64,000 nt of DNA, taken from positions 3,472,001-3,536,000 of the forward strand of contig NZ_JAABNS010000001.1 in NCBI RefSeq assembly GCF_009928425.1, read 5' to 3'. The position numbers and the translations under genes are program-made. The notes below the pieces were generated by a model. It was not told the origin of the DNA. It did not search any database and saw only the letters and a list, made by a program, of their open reading frames with translations. Below are positions 62,808 through 64,000 of this stretch, in pieces (position 1 is the stretch's first letter; every line of letters begins with the position of its first letter). Source of the DNA: Pseudarthrobacter sp. ATCC 49987 (lineage in GTDB: Bacteria; Actinomycetota; Actinomycetes; Actinomycetales; Micrococcaceae).

Positions 62808-64000
62808 TCAGAAAGTGTTGCTGAGCTTGCGGGTGACCTGGGCCAGGGACTCGTCGTCACCCACGTTGCCGGCGAAGACAACGTAGGGAATACCCTTCGC
62901 GGGCCCGTCCACCGGCTCCCAGAGGCTGACAATGCCAGGCAGCATAGGGCCGCGGACGATCGCGTGCCGGATTTCCAGGCCGTGGGCGGCCACATCCGAG
63001 GACGTGATGCCGCCCTTGGCGATGACAAAGCGCGGCGGGAACGTCTTCAGGGCCCGGTTCACCACAGCGACGACGGCGGCGGACACGGTGCGGGCGATCC
63101 GGAGGCTCTCGGCGGCGTCGTCAGTCTTGATGAGCAGCCTGCTGGTGTGGAGGATGACGTCGGCGCTGTGCAGGGACTCCACGACGTCCTGGACGATGTC
63201 GTCCAGGTAGACCTCGGAATCGCCGCCCAGCAGCTTTTCGACGTCGATTTCCACGATGCGCGCGGCGCCGTGCTGTTCGACGAGGGCCTTAAGCTGGCGG
63301 GTGGTGACGCCCACGTGGGAGCCGACCACGATCAGGCCGCCGGCGTCGGAGGGCGTGTGGCCCGCATAGGCCTCCTCGCCGCTGAGCTCGGTGCGGATTT
63401 CCTGGCCGATGCGGCCCCGCACGAACGGCGGACCCACCCGGTAAAGCAGCTTCTTGCCGCGGCGTTCCGCTTCCTCCAGGCCCAGTGCGAGGGCGCGGAA
63501 ATCGTTTTCGGTCACGATGTCGGCCACGATCGGGGTGGAGTCGGTGGCCGCGTCGATAGCGTCCGCGATGGCCTTCGCCGAAATCCGGGGGTCGCCGTCC
63601 GGGCCCGCGGCGCGGATGACGTCCAGGGTCAGCACGATCACCGAATCCGCCGGGAAGCGGCCCTGGGACTTCTCTTCGACGTACTTGGCCAGTTCGGAGT
63701 TCGCGAAGCCGAAGCTCGCATCCCTGGCGAATTCGGTGTCCGCCACCGGGGTGAGCTTGCCGGCATCCTCACCGGTGCCGCGCATGAAGTGCACCCCGCC
63801 GATCGTCACGCGTCCGGCGTCGGGGAATGCCGGGACGATCACGACGCCGTCGGTCACCTCGCCGCTGACAGCGGCGATGGTTGCCGCGATCGTGTCCGGT
63901 TCCAGCGGGTAGTGGCCGCGGAGGGTGGAGTCACTGCGGCTGACGAACGCGAGGCGGAGCCTGGAACTGACACCGCTGGAACCGGCACTGCTGGAGCCGG
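62808..64000 (-). CDS. Four-carbon acid sugar kinase (DUF1537), 5' end off window
   Basis: At least 396 residues are visible; the frame is open to the right edge and the family is about 420-480 residues, so the start is outside. RSDSTLRGHYPLE is the DUF1537 N-domain motif; VIVPAFPDAGR, LLYRVGPPFVRG, VVGSHVGVTTRQLKAL and FVIAKGGITSSDVA follow in order, the last being the C-domain nucleotide site. It should phosphorylate 3-oxo-tetronate or threonate with ATP. A Ser/Gly-rich stretch (GSSSAGSSGVSS) before the first motif is unusual. Confidence 0.93.
   Translation of the reverse strand, partial: GSSSAGSSGVSSRLRLAFVSRSDSTLRGHYPLEPDTIAATIAAVSGEVTDGVVIVPAFPDAGRVTIGGVHFMRGTGEDAGKLTPVADTEFARDASFGFANSELAKYVEEKSQGRFPADSVIVLTLDVIRAAGPDGDPRISAKAIADAIDAATDSTPIVADIVTENDFRALALGLEEAERRGKKLLYRVGPPFVRGRIGQEIRTELSGEEAYAGHTPSDAGGLIVVGSHVGVTTRQLKALVEQHGAARIVEIDVEKLLGGDSEVYLDDIVQDVVESLHSADVILHTSRLLIKTDDAAESLRIARTVSAAVVAVVNRALKTFPPRFVIAKGGITSSDVAAHGLEIRHAIVRGPMLPGIVSLWEPVDGPAKGIPYVVFAGNVGDDESLAQVTRKLSNTF

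Noticed and set aside
1..64000. tRNA or rRNA genes
   Set aside because: No cloverleaf with a GGTTCGA-type T-arm in a fitting context and no rRNA stretch recognised by eye; a tRNA scan would settle this.

Overview
The window is GC-rich (by eye well above 60% G+C) bacterial chromosome. The gene set looks like a Gram-positive actinobacterium of the Micrococcaceae, most likely Arthrobacter or Pseudarthrobacter. This rests on a DUF222/HNH protein, a GAF-ANTAR regulator, Ku plus a Pol-PE-Lig type LigD, respiratory narGHJI with narK, frequent GTG/TTG starts, and many 1-4 base gene overlaps. The genus is inferred from family content and was not tested. I see no rRNA, tRNA, phage, integrase, transposase or CRISPR array.

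Layout. 1-8.5 kb: a partial membrane or secreted protein, an NAD-dependent epimerase-like reductase, a TPC-type P1B metal ATPase, then a P2-type cation ATPase followed by PEP synthase. 8.6-13 kb: a minus-strand operon of an acyl-CoA dehydrogenase homologue, a fused PIG-L deacetylase/NodS-like methyltransferase, a family 2 glycosyltransferase and a lipoprotein. This is the best candidate for an uncharacterised pathway. 13-20.3 kb: O-methyltransferase, thiamine-binding-type protein, TetR plus YkvA-type protein, GAF-ANTAR regulator with a coupled small protein, azlCD exporter, and an ABC exporter. 20.4-24.3 kb: DUF222/HNH protein, glycerophosphodiesterase and DUF445 protein. 24.3-32.4 kb: narGHJI-narK for nitrate respiration, with an apparent one-base frameshift in narG. 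32.5-43.3 kb: PxpA, an unknown membrane protein, a semialdehyde dehydrogenase, an MFS exporter, a GH65 phosphorylase with a beta-phosphoglucomutase, an esterase with a FabF-type synthase, and a small DUF6458-like protein.

43.3-43.64 kb holds three ~80-nt palindromic repeat units. 43.7-48 kb is a complete fructose PTS operon (fruR-fruK-fruA-ptsH) ending in a 24-bp hairpin. 48.3-51.8 kb is a divergent Ku/LigD end-joining pair. 51.8-59.5 kb holds small hydrophilic proteins, an MHS-type MFS transporter, a FUSC-like protein, an SDR, a STAS-like protein, a coupled acyltransferase/GNAT pair and a DUF1304 protein. 59.5-64 kb is a four-carbon acid-sugar catabolic operon (DUF1537 kinase, dehydrogenase, GntP permease, class II aldolase) that runs off the right edge.

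The gene functions fit a soil heterotroph: nitrate respiration, fructose and maltose/trehalose use, acid-sugar oxidation, metal and ion export, and non-homologous end joining. The main leads are the narG frameshift, the NodS/PIG-L operon, the repeat cluster, and a near-identical palindrome found upstream of two unrelated regions.
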